A stretch of 64,000 bases of DNA, from the NCBI GenBank assembly GCA_963170055.1, contig CAUJGJ010000214.1:146001-210000 (forward strand), read 5' to 3'. The notes beneath the pieces are model-generated. The model made no database searches, was not told the DNA's origin, and saw only the letters and a program-made list of their open reading frames with translations. Below, in pieces: positions 63,146-64,000 of this stretch (its first letter is position 1; each line of letters starts with the position of its first letter). This DNA is from Halisarca cf. caerulea (taxonomy: Eukaryota > Porifera > Demospongiae > Chondrillida > Halisarcidae). The position numbers and the translations under genes were made by a program.

Positions 63146-63808
63146 AAAATGAATAATTTGCTGGCAGAGGAGCGAGACCAACTCGTTACTGAAAGAGAGG
63201 AGATGAACTCTAGGTTAACCAAGCTGGAAGCTGAGAATTTTCAGCTCCAAAGTGAGCAAAAGAGCCTTACTACTGATACTAGTTCCCTTCGGGGTAAATA
63301 TGATAAACTTGAGACTGAGAGAGATCATCTTAATAATGAAAGAGATAAGCTGAGTTCTAGGTTAACCAAGTTGGAAGCTGAGAATTTTCAGCTCCAAAGT
63401 GAGCAAAAGAGCCTTACTACCGATAAAGATTCCCTGCAGGGTAAATATGATAAACTTGAGGTTGAGAGGGATCATCTCAAAAAAGAAATAGGGCACCTCA
63501 AAGAGGAGCTTGATAGAGTTAAAGGAGAAAAAGAGACAATTGGTGCACATCAAAAAACCCTTGAAGGTAAGAGTGTTCAGCTGAAGAACGATATGCAGGT
63601 CCTGGAAGCTGAAAGAGATACTCTGAAGAATGAAAGAGATGCTCTAATGACTGCAAAAGATGATCTGAAGATTGAAGGAGATAACCTGAAGGCTGCAAGA
63701 GATGCTCTGGAAGCTGAAAGAAACACAATCCTTGTTGAAAAGAAGCAATTGGAAGATGAGAATAGAAAGACCATGCAAACTGTGACAGCTGAAAAAAAAC
63801 AATTGAAG
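63146..63808 (+). CDS. Long coiled-coil exon 11 (221 codons)
   Basis: Acceptor TTTTTGATATAG, donor AAG/GTACAA, phase 0 at both ends, open throughout. From KMNNLLAEERDQLVTERE on, it is a continuous heptad coiled coil with no other domain. Residues 21-69 and 70-118 of the exon are a tandem duplication (shared SRLTKLEAENFQLQSEQKSL), 49 residues each. The C-terminal third is a string of heptads of the type DALEAER, DNLKAAR, DDLKIEG, DTLKNER. Such regions dimerise proteins or scaffold them; together with the upstream kinase exon this suggests a coiled-coil-tethered kinase. Charged-helix repeats in unrelated proteins look alike, so homology searches would be noisy. Confidence 0.88.
63206..63499 (+). 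repeat. 147-bp in-frame tandem duplication
   Basis: Unit 1 (63206-63352) and unit 2 (63353-63499) share long identical runs, for example GCTGAGAATTTTCAGCTCCA, and diverge toward their 3' ends. 147 nt equals seven complete heptads. Confidence 0.88.
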
Positions 63809-63978
63809 GTACAACTTCAACTAAACAGGAATATACTTTGTTTTTTCTATAACAGTTATGTAAAAATAAAGTGGTAGGCTACGCACTCTATATACATTGC
63901 AGTTTAGAATGCCTGTGGTGGTACCAAGTTAACTGCGTAGTAGTGAATGAAGGTGATTGCAATTGCTTACTATTATAG

Positions 63979-64000
63979 GAAAATGTCCCAGTAAATTCGA
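63979..64000 (+). CDS. Start of next exon (partial)
   Basis: Acceptor TTGCTTACTATTATAG, then ENVPVNS in phase 0 running off the window. The gene continues downstream; Pro suggests the coiled coil ends near here. Confidence 0.6.

Noticed and set aside
1..64000. CRISPR-like arrays
   Set aside because: The minisatellite units at 10136, 40655 and 62410 are variable, adjacent and unspaced; no regular repeat-spacer structure and the genome is eukaryotic.
1..64000. tRNA or rRNA genes
   Set aside because: I looked for GGTTCGA-type T-arm words with paired acceptor stems and for rRNA-like blocks and found none I could support.

Overview
This window looks like eukaryotic, AT-rich, early-branching animal DNA; a sponge is my best guess. 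The grounds are spliceosomal introns, long dinucleotide microsatellites and very dense, mostly small, inverted-repeat transposable elements. It also carries a DIRS-order tyrosine-recombinase retroelement and an N-terminal kinase with a long exon-fragmented coiled coil. The species cannot be fixed from sequence alone. I saw no bacterial-style operons, CRISPR arrays, rRNA or tRNA genes.

One host gene appears to span almost the whole window on the + strand. A single exon at 4328-5377 encodes a complete protein-kinase domain of tyrosine-kinase-like/TKL type with an HGD catalytic loop (non-RD). It is followed by at least ten small exons, plus two tentative micro-exons, all bounded by AG/GT and all in phase 0, encoding charged alpha-helical coiled coil (14948, 22937, 23445, 27580, 33458, 49724, 49846, 60795, 60918, 63021). 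A 221-codon coiled-coil exon follows at 63146-63808, and another exon opens at 63979 and runs off the window. That all these exons form one transcript is inference from strand, phase and composition.

The introns are packed with mobile elements. 1-14 kb: a decayed Tc1 element, several foldback MITEs, a RecQ-like helicase fragment, a 5'-truncated LINE tail, a 2.8-kb long-inverted-repeat element and a Tigger/pogo remnant. 15-27 kb: elements with 5-bp, TTAA, TA and hAT-like target duplications, one carrying a Myb/SANT-like reading frame. 27.8-30.5 kb: a nearly complete IS630/Tc1-mariner-type transposon whose transposase has one frame break. 32-49 kb: the densest MITE zone, including most copies of a CGCAGGT-ended family, nested minisatellite elements, an RLE-type non-LTR reverse-transcriptase remnant and unusually perfect palindromes. 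50-58.9 kb: an LTR retrotransposon with a MITE in its left LTR, broken open by a region holding an apparently intact antisense DIRS/Ngaro-like element (gag with intron, RT-RNaseH, tyrosine recombinase). 59-64 kb: more MITEs, then the terminal coiled-coil exons.

The strongest unexplained pattern is the CGCAGGT family. Seven copies with both ends carry 2-bp flanking duplications of different sequence (CA, CT, TA, TC). Six of them have a terminal dyad whose arms change between subfamilies while staying complementary, with the same word repeated at the far end; the seventh has a different CATG-type dyad. That is the signature expected of a binding site or hairpin co-evolving with a transposase that is not encoded in this window.
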